A stretch of DNA of 64,000 nt from Sediminibacter sp. Hel_I_10 (GCF_000688335.1 NZ_JHZX01000001.1:2542001-2606000); one strand, 5' to 3'; shown: positions 52,266-61,671, numbered from the stretch's first letter. Made by a program: numbers and translations. Notes: generated by a model not told the origin, from the sequence alone.

Positions 52266-52823
52266 ATGACTAAAGTGAACACAATAGAAAAATCTGAAAG
52301 AATTGGCTTTTACAAGCAACTGTTTAAAAAGGTATTGCTTACTGCAAGTATAGTGATTGCTCTATCGTTAAGTTATATACTATGGGTAGGTGTAGATTCC
52401 GCCAGCCAATTTTTACCCTTTATAATTGTTGGTTTGGCTTTGGTCAAAACCATTTTTATCGTAAGGCTCACTTTTATACAGTTAAGTAAAATAATAGGCG
52501 AAAGTCATCAGCTAACCCACGTTCTTACTTTATTTGGGGTATTGATTATTTTGATTGTCCTTTCGTTTTCAGCAGATTATCACGCTTTATATACTTTGAA
52601 CCCTGAAAATTTTAAATCGAGTACAGCGCTCAATGGCTCATTTTCATTACAGTTTTTTGAGTTTTTATATTTCAGCTTAATTACTTTTTCATCGGTTGGC
52701 TTCGGAGATATTGTACCATTGAATATTGCAGGTAAACTATTGGTAATGATGGAAGTTTTCTTGAGCTTTTTGGTATTGGTATTTGGTATTGCAAACATTA
52801 ATAGAATTCACGTTAACAAATAA
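52266..52823 (+). CDS. two-helix ion channel family protein (potassium-channel-like)
   Basis: The ATG at 52266 is chosen; an in-frame TTG 6 bp earlier is possible. About 185 residues with four membrane helices. The last two flank a pore loop, FSSVGFGDIVPLN, which matches the K+ selectivity filter TVGYGD with a Phe in place of Tyr, a change tolerated in some channels. The first half has two further helices (VLLTASIVIALSLSYILWV and FLPFIIVGLALVKTIFIV). A role in copper resistance is not known; membrane potential control is a possible link. Confidence 0.82.
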   Translation: MTKVNTIEKSERIGFYKQLFKKVLLTASIVIALSLSYILWVGVDSASQFLPFIIVGLALVKTIFIVRLTFIQLSKIIGESHQLTHVLTLFGVLIILIVLSFSADYHALYTLNPENFKSSTALNGSFSLQFFEFLYFSLITFSSVGFGDIVPLNIAGKLLVMMEVFLSFLVLVFGIANINRIHVNK

Positions 52824-52842
52824 CCCCTTTAAAAATATAAAT

Positions 52843-53325
52843 ATGAAAGTACTTAAAATTATTACACTCGTAACTGTTCTCATTTCAACAGTCAGCATTA
52901 CCAATGCACAGAATGATAAAGATTCTAAAGATAAAGAAGATGTTATCGCAGTAATGAAAGCTTACAAAGATGCACTACAAAACTTAACGACCGAGGGGAC
53001 ATTTGAACTATTTACAGAAGATTCAAAAGTATTTGAATCTGGTGGTGTAGAAGGCTCGTATGCGCACTATATAGAACACCATTTGGGGCCTGAGTTGGGG
53101 CATTTCAAAAAATTTGAATTTTCAGATTATGAAATTGATGCGGAAGTAGATTTGCCTTATGCATTTACTACTGAAACCTACATCTACACTATCGTGCTCA
53201 ATCCAGATGAAAAAGGCGAAAGTAGAACGATAAAGAAAAAAGGAGTAGCGACGTCTATCTTAAAAAAGATGGATGGTAAATGGAAGATTATTAAAACACA
53301 TTCTTCGTCAAGAAATGTAAAATAA
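52843..53325 (+). CDS. exported NTF2-like (DUF4440/YybH) protein
   Basis: The start at 52843 (MKVLKIITLVTVLISTVSITNAQ) gives a normal signal peptide; a frame reaching back to 52783 would run inside the previous gene. The 160 residues include the SnoaL/NTF2 fold pattern: VIAVMKAYKDALQNLTTEGTFELFTEDSKVFE at the front and KKMDGKWKIIKTHSSSRN at the end, typical of YybH-like proteins. Two His pairs (YAHYIEHHLGPELGH) could bind metal. Confidence 0.85.
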   Translation: MKVLKIITLVTVLISTVSITNAQNDKDSKDKEDVIAVMKAYKDALQNLTTEGTFELFTEDSKVFESGGVEGSYAHYIEHHLGPELGHFKKFEFSDYEIDAEVDLPYAFTTETYIYTIVLNPDEKGESRTIKKKGVATSILKKMDGKWKIIKTHSSSRNVK

Positions 53326-53335
53326 AATTTAAACT

Positions 53336-54562
53336 GTGAGCGAATTCTTAAAACAATGGGGCGAAGCGGCCTATACGACCACTGGATTTTTCTGGATGGC
53401 ACTTTGGGCTTTCATTTTGGGCTATATCATCAGTAGTATGATACAGATTTTTGTGACTGAAAAAAGGATGCAAAAAACAATGAACGAGAGTGAAGGTAAA
53501 AGTGTACTCTTAGGCACGTTTTTCGGTTTTATAAGCAGCTCGTGTAGTTTTTCGGCTTTAGCGGGCACAAAATCTATCTTTAAAAAAGGTGCAAGCTTTG
53601 TGTCTTCCATTGCTTTTCTTCTTGCATCGACCAATCTCGTAATTGAGCTTGGAATCATCATTTCCATATTTTTGGGATGGCAGTTTGTAGTCGGCGAATA
53701 TGTAGGTGGAATCCTTTTAATTCTTATTTCGTGGATTTTGATACGAATAATCAATCCTAAAAAGCTCATAGAAAAAGCGCGCAAGAATTTAGAGAACGAA
53801 GATGACGATTCAATGGATGATTCCAAAGATTGGAAAAAACAAATCAAGAAAGAAGATAGTTGGGCAAGGGTTGCCAAAAAATATAAGATGGAATGGCAGA
53901 TGGTATGGAAGGACGTTACCGTTGGCTTTACCATTGCAGGTATCGTCGCAGCCTTCGTTCCCGATTCTTTCTTCCAGACACTATTTATCAATAGTGGTCA
54001 GGGCAATACAGACTTTACCTTTCTTGAAATATTGGAACATATCGTTGTAGGACCTATTGCCGCATTTTTGACTTTTATTGGCTCAATGGGTAATATTCCG
54101 TTGGCGGCATTGCTTTTTGGAAAGGGCGTGAGTTTTGCAGGGGTTATGGCTTTTATTTTTAGTGATTTGGTAGTCTTTCCTGTACTTCGTATTAACGCCA
54201 AGTATTATGGGTGGAAAATGTCGCTGTTCATTTTATTCTTACTGTTTACGGCATTAATAGGAACAGCTTTGGCTCTGCATTACTCTTTCGATTTGTTGGG
54301 TATGTTGCCTGACACATCACAAGTTAAAATACAGGACAAAGAGCATTTCAAAATTGACTATACCTTCTATTTGAATATGGCTTTTCTCGCAATTTCAGGA
54401 TATCTCATATACTTAGGGTTTTTCAAGAGAAAGGATGTAGAGCACTCAATGAGCGAAATGGCACCGAAAAGTCCATTGCTTGAAAGTGTTTTAAAATATG
54501 CGGCCTATATCTGTTATATATGGTTGGCAGGTGGACTGATTGTAAAATTTTTCGTGAATTAA
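53336..54562 (+). CDS. permease of the DUF318/ArsP-like family
   Basis: A 408-residue membrane protein starting from GTG at 53336. It has about eight to ten helices with a charged central loop (KKLIEKARKNLENEDDDSMDDSKDWKKQIKKEDSWAR). The motif SSCSFSALAGTKSIFKKGASFVSSIAFLLASTNLVIELG near residue 65 is the signature of the permease family (PF03773) that includes organoarsenical exporter ArsP. In copper clusters of Bacteroidetes it is a standard member. Substrate unknown; the Cys in the motif could take part in metal transport. Confidence 0.87.
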   Translation: MSEFLKQWGEAAYTTTGFFWMALWAFILGYIISSMIQIFVTEKRMQKTMNESEGKSVLLGTFFGFISSSCSFSALAGTKSIFKKGASFVSSIAFLLASTNLVIELGIIISIFLGWQFVVGEYVGGILLILISWILIRIINPKKLIEKARKNLENEDDDSMDDSKDWKKQIKKEDSWARVAKKYKMEWQMVWKDVTVGFTIAGIVAAFVPDSFFQTLFINSGQGNTDFTFLEILEHIVVGPIAAFLTFIGSMGNIPLAALLFGKGVSFAGVMAFIFSDLVVFPVLRINAKYYGWKMSLFILFLLFTALIGTALALHYSFDLLGMLPDTSQVKIQDKEHFKIDYTFYLNMAFLAISGYLIYLGFFKRKDVEHSMSEMAPKSPLLESVLKYAAYICYIWLAGGLIVKFFVN

Positions 54563-54593
54563 AATATAGATAAAGAATAAAGTAAAAACAATA

Positions 54594-55304
54594 ATGGTCA
54601 ACAGAAAAACAGCAAAATGGATTAGAAAAGCACACCGTTACTTGGGTATCTTCTTAGGTATCCAGTTTTTGATGTGGACGATTAGCGGGATGTATTTCAG
54701 TTGGACAGATATAGATGAAATTCACGGCGACCAGTTTAAAAAAGTAGCACCTAAACAGAAGTCTTTTAACGATTTACTCGGTACATCTCAACTCGATACA
54801 GAGCAACCAATCCAAACTTTAGAACTATTGGAAATTGCAAACGAACCTTACTATTGGATTAATGAAACACAACTTATTAATGCCAGAACAGGACATAAGA
54901 AAAATGGGGTTTCTGAAGAAGAGGCGCAAGAAGTTGCAAATAGGTATATGCTAACCGATTTAAAAATAGCTGAAATTCAACGGGTCGATACGGTAGGGCA
55001 GCATCACGAATATCGTGGTCGTCCACTTCCGGCGTATGAAATTTCGTATGAAACACCTCAAAATTTAAAGGCCTACGTGGCCATTGAAAATGGCGCATTT
55101 CAAACGGTAAGACACAGGGATTGGCGTTGGTTCGATTTCCTTTGGATGACACACACTATGGATTATCAAGGTAGAGACAATTTTAACACATTAGTATTGC
55201 GAGGGTTTTCACTATTAGGGTTGATTACTGTATTAAGTGGTTTTTTACTTTGGTACACTTCATCCCCAACCATTAGAAAAATAATTAAAAAGAAACGAAA
55301 ATAA
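54594..55304 (+). CDS. PepSY-domain membrane protein
   Basis: A 236-residue protein with one helix near each end (LGIFLGIQFLMWTISGMYFSW at about 18-38, VLRGFSLLGLITVLSGFLLWY at about 203-223) and two PepSY-like segments between (EAQEVANRYMLTDLKIAEIQRV and PAYEISYETPQNLKAYVAIENGAF). PepSY-TM proteins are found with iron and copper reductases or transporters. It precedes the DUF305 gene. Confidence 0.88.
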   Translation: MVNRKTAKWIRKAHRYLGIFLGIQFLMWTISGMYFSWTDIDEIHGDQFKKVAPKQKSFNDLLGTSQLDTEQPIQTLELLEIANEPYYWINETQLINARTGHKKNGVSEEEAQEVANRYMLTDLKIAEIQRVDTVGQHHEYRGRPLPAYEISYETPQNLKAYVAIENGAFQTVRHRDWRWFDFLWMTHTMDYQGRDNFNTLVLRGFSLLGLITVLSGFLLWYTSSPTIRKIIKKKRK

Positions 55305-55326
55305 GTAACACTAAAATCAATATATA

Positions 55327-55809
55327 ATGGAAAATTCAAATCAAAATTCAAAAAAAAACAATTACACAAAATTTGTAGGTATGCTGGCGGCATCATTTGT
55401 GGCAATGTACATTACAATGTACCTAAACTCTTATCAATTAGATCACGTCTATTTTAGCCTTACTCGTTTTTATATGAGTTGCTTGGGTATTGCTGCTATG
55501 GCCATTATAATGTTTGTGGCGATGCGTAATATGTACCAAAACAAAAAGAAGAATATCGCCATTGTTTTGGGTAGCATTGTGCTATTTGTTGGTGCATTAG
55601 GATTGGTACGCGACCAGAAGTCAACGGTAGGAGACATATTGTGGATGAAAGCAATGATACCTCACCACTCTATTGCGATTTTAACAAGTGAGCGTGCTGA
55701 TATCCAAGATCCAGAAGTTAAAAAGTTAGCTGAAGATATTATCAAGGCACAAGAAAAGGAAATTGCAGAAATGAAAGCAATGATAAAACGATTGGAAAAT
55801 AACAAATAA
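55327..55809 (+). CDS. DUF305 domain membrane protein
   Basis: A 160-residue protein with three membrane helices (about 16-34, 46-64, 76-92) followed by a short DUF305 domain: DILWMKAMIPHHSIAILTSERA with the Met and His pair typical of the family, then a coiled-coil helix. DUF305 (ferritin-like) proteins are frequent in copper loci and the MIPHH motif is a likely copper ligand. Confidence 0.9.
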   Translation: MENSNQNSKKNNYTKFVGMLAASFVAMYITMYLNSYQLDHVYFSLTRFYMSCLGIAAMAIIMFVAMRNMYQNKKKNIAIVLGSIVLFVGALGLVRDQKSTVGDILWMKAMIPHHSIAILTSERADIQDPEVKKLAEDIIKAQEKEIAEMKAMIKRLENNK

Positions 55810-55820
55810 ATAAAATTAAA

Positions 55821-57623
55821 ATGAATAAAAACATCATTTATATAAGTGTTGCCTTGATTGTTGGCCTGTTAGGCGGCTTTCTACTATTCGGTGGAGGTTC
55901 TGCGGACAAGGCAACAATTAATGTGAAAGACACCCACGACCATTCAGAAGAAATTGCTTCTAATCAAATGTGGACGTGTTCTATGCATCCACAGATTATG
56001 CAACCAGAACCTGGGGATTGTCCCATTTGTGGAATGGATTTAATTCCAGCCGAATCTGGTGCAGATGGTCTCAATGCCAATGAAATAAAAATGACCGATA
56101 ACGCAATGGCTCTGGCCAATATCCAAACATCACTTGTAGGAAAAGGACAAATGGGAAATAATTCCCTTAAATTATCTGGTAAGATAAAAGCTAATGAAGA
56201 GTCAAATGCCGTACAGGTTACCTATTTTGGAGGAAGAATAGAAAAACTGTACGTTAATTCTACAGGAGAACGTGTTGGAGCAGGACAACGCTTGGCAACT
56301 ATTTATTCGCCAGAATTGGTTGCTGCACAGCAAGAACTGCTTACCGCTTCATCATTAAAAGAATCGCAACCAGAATTGTATAAGGCTGTTAGGAACAAAC
56401 TTAAACTTTGGAAACTTTCAGAAAAGCAAAACAACGCCATAGAAACTGCCGGGAAAGTGCAAGAAAACTTTCCGGTTTTTGCAACCGTTTCAGGAACGGT
56501 AACAATGAAAATGGTAGAAGAAGGGGATTATTTAAAGCAAGGACAACCCTTATATAAAATTGCGAATCTCAATACAGTATGGGCAGAATTTGATGCTTAT
56601 GAAAATCAAATTGCATCCCTAAAAGAAGGGCAAACTATTAAAGTGACCACAAATGCTTATCGCAATGAGGTTTTTGATGCAAAAGTCTCATTCATCGACC
56701 CCTTATTAAATTCTGCAACTAGAACGGTGGTTGTAAGAGCGGTCTTGCAAAATAAGAAAGACCTCTTTAAACCGGGAATGTTTGTGGAAGGTATAATTGA
56801 GGGTACGCAAACAAGCACCGAGAATACTGTTTCCGTACCGTCAACCGCTGTTATGTGGACGGGAGAACGCTCTGTAGTCTATGTCAAAACAAACCCTAAT
56901 GAAGCTATTTTTGAAATGAGGAAAGTTTTATTGGGCAATGCCAATGGCGATAGTTATACCATTCTTGAAGGTTTAAAGAATGGAGATGAAGTCGTAACTA
57001 ACGGAACGTTTACCGTAGATGCCGCTGCACAGTTACAAGGCAAAAAAAGTATGATGAATGCATCTGGTGGTAAAACAATGACAGGCCACGAAGGGCATTT
57101 GGGAATGCAAGAAGATAATTCTGGAGAAAATACAAATGAAGCCAACCATTCTCAAATGAAAGAAAGGATTGAAGTTTCAAACAAATTTCAGAATCAGTTA
57201 AAACAGGTTTTTGATGATTATATCCTTTTAAAAGATGCATTGGTAAATGATGATGCCAAGGGTGCTCAACAGGCAGGAAAACAAATAAACCAATCTTTGA
57301 AAAAAGTGGATATGAAATTATTATCTGATGAAAAAGCACATAACCATTGGATGACCATTCAAAAAGAACTAAAGACCTCGGCTAATTCTATTGAGAACGA
57401 TTCAGATATAGCAACACAAAGAGCACATTTTAAACATCTTTCTGCGCATATGATAAGTAGTGTGCAACTTTTTGGGGTTAACGAAAATGTATATATCCAG
57501 TTTTGTCCAATGGCCGATAACAATAAGGGAGCTTATTGGATAAGTTTGGAAAAAGAGGTGCGAAACCCATATTATGGAGAGGCTATGTTAACCTGTGGCG
57601 AAGTAAATGCAACTTTACAATAA
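55821..57623 (+). CDS. cusB: CusB-type periplasmic adaptor with metal-binding front and C-terminal DUF3347
   Basis: A 600-residue membrane fusion protein. Order: N-terminal anchor (residues 5-25), heavy-metal-binding domain (MWTCSMHPQIMQPEPGDCPICGMDLIP at about 49-75), barrel-sandwich and beta-barrel domains (GGRIEKLYVNSTGERVGAGQRLATI, TVSGTVTMKMVEEGDYL), a Met/His linker near 415-445 and a DUF3347 domain (about 450-600, [26 protein letters not shown]). It passes Cu(I) to CusA. Its gene lies about 10 kb from cusA, where normally cusA, cusB and cusC are adjacent. Confidence 0.93.
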   Translation: MNKNIIYISVALIVGLLGGFLLFGGGSADKATINVKDTHDHSEEIASNQMWTCSMHPQIMQPEPGDCPICGMDLIPAESGADGLNANEIKMTDNAMALANIQTSLVGKGQMGNNSLKLSGKIKANEESNAVQVTYFGGRIEKLYVNSTGERVGAGQRLATIYSPELVAAQQELLTASSLKESQPELYKAVRNKLKLWKLSEKQNNAIETAGKVQENFPVFATVSGTVTMKMVEEGDYLKQGQPLYKIANLNTVWAEFDAYENQIASLKEGQTIKVTTNAYRNEVFDAKVSFIDPLLNSATRTVVVRAVLQNKKDLFKPGMFVEGIIEGTQTSTENTVSVPSTAVMWTGERSVVYVKTNPNEAIFEMRKVLLGNANGDSYTILEGLKNGDEVVTNGTFTVDAAAQLQGKKSMMNASGGKTMTGHEGHLGMQEDNSGENTNEANHSQMKERIEVSNKFQNQLKQVFDDYILLKDALVNDDAKGAQQAGKQINQSLKKVDMKLLSDEKAHNHWMTIQKELKTSANSIENDSDIATQRAHFKHLSAHMISSVQLFGVNENVYIQFCPMADNNKGAYWISLEKEVRNPYYGEAMLTCGEVNATLQ

Positions 57624-57696
57624 AGCGAATTATGGATTAATCAAGTAATCTGAATAAGACCATAAATTAATTTTGGTTTTATCACGGCGAACGATA

Positions 57697-57873
57697 ATGA
57701 GTGAAAGTAGAAGAAATAGAAGAAAAAATGACAGAAAGAAACATCAGCCTAAAAGTGATATTTCAAGAAAAGATAAAATTATAGCTTTAGTTGTGATAGT
57801 ATTGATTTTTGTAGTTGCTGCAATAGCTGCTGTTTATTATTCTCTATACAAATCTGGATTAAAATTATTTTGA
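57697..57873 (+). CDS. 58-residue single-pass membrane protein
   Basis: The ATG at 57697 opens 58 codons. The front is very basic (SESRRNRRKNDRKKHQPKS), followed by one membrane helix (IIALVVIVLIFVVAAIAAVYYS) and a short tail ending LKLF. No family is recognised. It ends 12 bp before the HMA-AraC gene and may share its transcript. TAATTTTG at 57668-57675 upstream matches a -7 element but has no clear -33 partner. Confidence 0.6.
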   Translation: MSESRRNRRKNDRKKHQPKSDISRKDKIIALVVIVLIFVVAAIAAVYYSLYKSGLKLF

Positions 57874-57885
57874 AACAAGTACTAT

Positions 57886-58452
57886 ATGAATGAGACTATC
57901 CATATTAAAAATATGGTCTGCCCAAGATGTATCTCGGCGGTATCGAATATTTTGGAACAACTTGAGATACTGTATGTTTCTATAAAATTGGGGGAGGTTA
58001 AATTAGTTTCTTCATTAAGTGTCCAGACCAAAAATGGTCTTTCCAAAGCGCTTCAAAATTCAGGTTTTAGTTTGATTGACGACCGTAAAAGTCAACTTAT
58101 TGAACAAATGAAAACATTGGTTGTAGATAAAATCCATCATTCCAATCAAGAGACCGATTTCAAATGGGCAGATATTGTTACAGGCGAACTTCACTTGGAT
58201 TATAAATATTTAAGTTCACTTTTTTCGTCGGTAGAAAGTATTACGTTCGAGCAGTACATCATAAACCAGAAAATTGAACGTGTTAAAGAACTTATAGTTT
58301 ATGACGAATTAACCTTGAGTGAGATAGCTTTTAAACTTCATTATAGTAGTGTTGCGTATTTAAGCAATCAGTTTAAAAAGGTTACAGGAATGACACCTAC
58401 ACAGTTTAAAAAAAGCACAAATCAGAATCGCAAATCTTTGGATGAGATTTGA
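57886..58452 (+). CDS. AraC-family regulator with N-terminal HMA-like domain (copy 2)
   Basis: A 188-residue paralogue of the 40207 protein. The HMA-like front has IKNMVCPRCISAVSNILEQL (Cys-x2-Cys at about 10 and 13), and the end carries the AraC HTH (LTLSEIAFKLHYSSVAYLSNQFKKVTGMTPTQFKKS). Such fusions are good candidates for one-component copper sensors. It lies between the CusB gene and the Cys-rich copper store and copA. Confidence 0.85.
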   Translation: MNETIHIKNMVCPRCISAVSNILEQLEILYVSIKLGEVKLVSSLSVQTKNGLSKALQNSGFSLIDDRKSQLIEQMKTLVVDKIHHSNQETDFKWADIVTGELHLDYKYLSSLFSSVESITFEQYIINQKIERVKELIVYDELTLSEIAFKLHYSSVAYLSNQFKKVTGMTPTQFKKSTNQNRKSLDEI

Positions 58453-58475
58453 TGTTAAACTCTGTTAATCCGAAA

Positions 58476-58499
58476 ATTCTACAAATTATTCGGCATATT
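58476..58499. repeat. leader repeat copy 1 (upstream of four-helix copper protein)
   Basis: This 24-bp segment (ATTCTACAA, then TTATTC and GCATATT) agrees with 59078-59101 upstream of copA at 22 of 24 positions. It lies 97-120 bp before the start of the Cys-rich protein gene. A shared operator, for example for the neighbouring HMA-AraC regulator, is the simplest idea. Confidence 0.55.
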
Positions 58500-58595
58500 T
58501 TATAACATAAAACACTACTTCAGATGTTAAATTGTTCTTACTAATGTCTGCTATAGTGGTGGACTAATTTTAACAATTTAAATTCTAAAATATTT

Positions 58596-58916
58596 ATGAA
58601 AAATTCAAAATTAATCGAAGCTTTAAACAATTGTGTAGCACATTGTAATCATTGCGCTGATGCTTGTCTTGACGAAGGCGACATCAAGATGATGGTAGAT
58701 TGTATAAGAACTGATAGGGCCTGCGCTGAAATCTGTAGTGCAACAGCAAATTTGCTTGCATCAAATTATAAAGATGTAAGAGGTATGGTAGAGCAATGCC
58801 GTGATATCTGTAAAAAATGTGCTGATGTATGTGCCAAGCACGACCACAAACATTGTCAACAATGTGCAGATGCTTGTAGAAAATGTGAGGAAGCTTGTAA
58901 CGAATATTTAAAATAA
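58596..58916 (+). CDS. four-helix bundle Cys-rich copper storage protein (Csp/DUF326)
   Basis: A 106-residue cytosolic protein with about 16 Cys in helical C-x2-C and C-x3-C spacing (NNCVAHCNHCADACLDEG, QCRDICKKCADVCAKH, CQQCADACRKCEEAC). This matches the Csp/DUF326 four-helix bundles that hold many Cu(I) ions along their core. There is no signal peptide, so it is the cytosolic form (Csp3-like). It lies before copA and would buffer copper inside the cell. Confidence 0.9.
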   Translation: MKNSKLIEALNNCVAHCNHCADACLDEGDIKMMVDCIRTDRACAEICSATANLLASNYKDVRGMVEQCRDICKKCADVCAKHDHKHCQQCADACRKCEEACNEYLK

Positions 58917-59161
58917 TACAACTTACTTTTATTGAGTATAGTGAGGTGCTACAACCTCAAATTCCGAAAGGCTACAACTAACATTGTGGTCTTTTGTTTT
59001 ATTAAAATCAGGTATGAGTTATCTTCTTCGTATCGGAAACTTGAAAAGTTTTCAAACTGGCGACCGCTACCAAGCTAATTCTACAATTTATTCAGCATAT
59101 TACGTAATACATTAAAGTCCCTAAATCCTGAAATTTGTAATGTATCAATAAGAATAGGATT
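58917..59161. promoter_or_regulatory. upstream region of copA with hairpins and shared leader repeat
   Basis: This 245-bp stretch carries no credible gene. It contains TGAGGT/ACCTCA hairpin arms (58942-58959), a near-perfect palindrome TTGAAAAGTTTTCAA (59041-59055), the leader repeat copy 2 (59078-59101) and an inverted repeat ATACATTA (59107-59114) with TAATGTAT (59138-59145). The last two are close to the copA start and are the best operator candidates. Confidence 0.45.
59078..59101. repeat. leader repeat copy 2 (upstream of copA)
   Basis: Second copy of the 24-bp block at 58476-58499, 61-84 bp before the copA start. After the block the two copies still resemble each other loosely (TATAACATAAA versus CGTAATACATTAAA). 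Confidence 0.55.
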
Positions 59162-61420
59162 ATGGAGACAATTAACATATTTGAAACCAAAGTTAAAAAA
59201 AACAAGCAAGGAATAAAAGAATCATTCCCTGTTACAGGAATGACCTGCGCATCGTGTGCATCAAGTGTTGAATCTGTATTAAAACACACAGATGGCGTAT
59301 TTGATGCAAGCGTAAACTTTGCGAGCAGTTCTGTTCTTGTAGAGTACGACAAAGAGTTGAGTCCTAATCAACTTCAAAATGCACTTCGCGAAGTGGGTTA
59401 TGACATTATCATTGATGCGGAGAATCCTTCAGAAGTACAACAAGAACTACAGCAAAAACATTATCAAGACATAAAAAACCGTACTATCTGGTCGGCCATA
59501 CTTACCCTTCCCATTTTTGTATTAGGAATGTTTTTTATGAAATGGGAACCAGGTAAGTGGATTTCTTTGGTGTTAACTTTTCCAATTCTTTTTTGGTTTG
59601 GGCGTAGCTTTTTCATCAATGCTTTCAAGCAAGCCAAACACGGTAAAGCAAATATGGATACCTTGGTAGCTTTGAGCACAGGAATCGCTTTTATCTTTAG
59701 TGTATTCAATACCTTTTTTCCAGAATTTTGGTTGAGTCGTGGTATTGAACCTCACGTTTATTATGAAGCGGCTACGGTAATTATAACTTTTATTTCCTTG
59801 GGAAAATTATTGGAGGAAAAGGCAAAATCAAATACGTCTTCAGCCATCAAAAAACTAATGGGTCTTCAGCCCAAAACCCTAAAAATTATTGAGAATGGGG
59901 AAGAGAAGGAAATCCCTATTTCATCAGTACAGGTTGGTCAGACCATTTTGGTACGTCCCGGAGAAAAGATTCCAGTGGATGGCGAAGTTTCCAAGGGAAG
60001 CTCGTATGTAGATGAAAGTATGATTACGGGAGAACCTCTTCCTGTTCAGAAATCCCAAGGGGAAAAGGTCTTCGCTGGTACGGTTAATCAAAAAGGAAGC
60101 TTTCAATTTACCGCTGAAAAAGTTGGTGGAGAAACCTTGCTGTCGCAAATTATTAAAATGGTTCAGGAAGCTCAAGGAAGTAAGGCGCCAGTTCAAAAAC
60201 TGGTCGATAAGATTGCCGGAATATTTGTTCCTGTCGTATTAGTTATTTCTATCATTACATTCATTGTCTGGATGTCAGTTGGAGGCGATAACGCATTTTC
60301 ACAAGCCTTGTTGACCTCTGTAGCCGTGTTGGTTATCGCTTGTCCTTGTGCATTGGGCTTGGCAACACCTACCGCAATTATGGTGGGAATTGGTAAAGGC
60401 GCAGAAAATAATATCCTTATAAAGGATGCCGAAAGTTTAGAACTCGGTTATAAAGTGAATGCTATTATCCTTGATAAAACTGGTACTATTACCGAAGGAA
60501 AACCATTAGTAACTGATATGCTTTGGAAGGATAAACTTGAAAATAGCAATGAATACAAAAAAATTCTTTTGGCTATCGAAGCACAATCAGAACATCCCTT
60601 GGCAGGGGCTGTAGTCAACCACTTAAAAGATGAAAATGTTGAACAAACTGAAATGGCTTCCTTCGAAAGTATCACTGGAAAGGGGGTAAAAGCTCAAACA
60701 GAAAATGGTTCAAAATACTATGTTGGAAACCATAAGCTAATGGTTGAAAAGAATATTCAAATCGACGCTTCCTTAATGCAAACGGCAGAAAGTCTCGAAG
60801 AGCAGGCTAAAACGGTCATTTTTTTTGGCAATGAAAAGCAAGTGCTGGCGATACTCGCCATTGCTGACAAGATTAAGGAAACTTCAAAAAAAGCCATAGC
60901 AACGCTTCAAGAAAGAGGCATTGAGGTCTATATGCTTACTGGAGATAACAATAAAACCGCATCTGCTGTCGCAAAACAAGTAGGAATAATAAATTACCAA
61001 GGAGAAGTGATGCCTTCGGACAAAGCTGTTTTTGTTGAAAAATTACAAGCAGAAGGAAAGATAGTAGCGATGGTTGGTGATGGCATAAACGATTCCCACG
61101 CTTTGGCGCAGGCCAATGTAAGTATCGCAATGGGTAAAGGCTCGGACATTGCAATGGACGTTGCAAAAATGACATTGATAACATCAGATTTGCAATCTAT
61201 TCCCAAAGCTTTGGAACTATCGAAAAGAACGGTGTTGGGCATACGTCAGAATTTATTTTGGGCATTCATTTATAATCTCATTGGTATTCCTATTGCAGCA
61301 GGCGTTTTGTATCCAGTAAATGGATTTTTATTGGACCCAATGATTGCAGGAGCAGCAATGGCTTTCAGTAGCGTATCTGTGGTTCTAAATAGCTTAAGGC
61401 TTAAACGAGTAAAACTTTAA
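59162..61420 (+). CDS. copA: Cu(I)-exporting P-type ATPase, CPC type (CopA)
   Basis: A 752-residue P1B-1 ATPase. One N-terminal HMA domain with [15 protein letters not shown] (about residues 26-40), eight membrane helices, TGEP (actuator, about 287), the transmembrane CPC motif [10 protein letters not shown] (about 392), DKTGTITEG (phosphorylation Asp near 438), the HP motif in SEHPLAGAV and [11 protein letters not shown] in the hinge. The last has DSHAL where DAPAL or DSPAL is usual, a small deviation. Length is typical. It exports cytosolic copper to the periplasm for the oxidase and CusABC. Confidence 0.94.
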   Translation: METINIFETKVKKNKQGIKESFPVTGMTCASCASSVESVLKHTDGVFDASVNFASSSVLVEYDKELSPNQLQNALREVGYDIIIDAENPSEVQQELQQKHYQDIKNRTIWSAILTLPIFVLGMFFMKWEPGKWISLVLTFPILFWFGRSFFINAFKQAKHGKANMDTLVALSTGIAFIFSVFNTFFPEFWLSRGIEPHVYYEAATVIITFISLGKLLEEKAKSNTSSAIKKLMGLQPKTLKIIENGEEKEIPISSVQVGQTILVRPGEKIPVDGEVSKGSSYVDESMITGEPLPVQKSQGEKVFAGTVNQKGSFQFTAEKVGGETLLSQIIKMVQEAQGSKAPVQKLVDKIAGIFVPVVLVISIITFIVWMSVGGDNAFSQALLTSVAVLVIACPCALGLATPTAIMVGIGKGAENNILIKDAESLELGYKVNAIILDKTGTITEGKPLVTDMLWKDKLENSNEYKKILLAIEAQSEHPLAGAVVNHLKDENVEQTEMASFESITGKGVKAQTENGSKYYVGNHKLMVEKNIQIDASLMQTAESLEEQAKTVIFFGNEKQVLAILAIADKIKETSKKAIATLQERGIEVYMLTGDNNKTASAVAKQVGIINYQGEVMPSDKAVFVEKLQAEGKIVAMVGDGINDSHALAQANVSIAMGKGSDIAMDVAKMTLITSDLQSIPKALELSKRTVLGIRQNLFWAFIYNLIGIPIAAGVLYPVNGFLLDPMIAGAAMAFSSVSVVLNSLRLKRVKL

Positions 61421-61443
61421 TATTAATTAAAAATTCAAATACG

Positions 61444-61656
61444 ATGAAAACTTTAAAATTTAAAACAAATATCAATTGTGGTGGTTGTGTATCAAAAGTA
61501 ACCCCGTTTTTAAACAAGCAAGAAGGTGTAGAAAGTTGGGAAGTGGATACCACTAATCCTGATAAAATCCTAACTATTGAAAGTGATGGTGCTACAGAAG
61601 AAGATGTAAAGGCTACATTGCAAAAAGTAGGGTTCAAGGCTGAACCTGTAGATTAA
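61444..61656 (+). CDS. copZ: HMA domain copper chaperone (CopZ-like)
   Basis: A 70-residue HMA protein with the metal site NINCGGCVSKVTPFLNKQ (Cys at about 11 and 14). It follows copA by 23 bp on the same strand, the normal place for a CopZ chaperone that hands Cu(I) to the pump. Confidence 0.88.
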   Translation: MKTLKFKTNINCGGCVSKVTPFLNKQEGVESWEVDTTNPDKILTIESDGATEEDVKATLQKVGFKAEPVD

Positions 61657-61671
61657 TACTTTTGTTATAAT

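Noticed and set aside
58942-58959. TGAGGT/ACCTCA hairpin as terminator of the copper-store gene
   Set aside because: No T-run follows and the stem is only 6 bp, so termination is doubtful.
59014-59115. 33-residue frame MSYLLRIGNLKSFQTGDRYQ... before copA
   Set aside because: It spans the leader repeat and operator-like palindromes, has no family and no ribosome site; more likely regulatory DNA.
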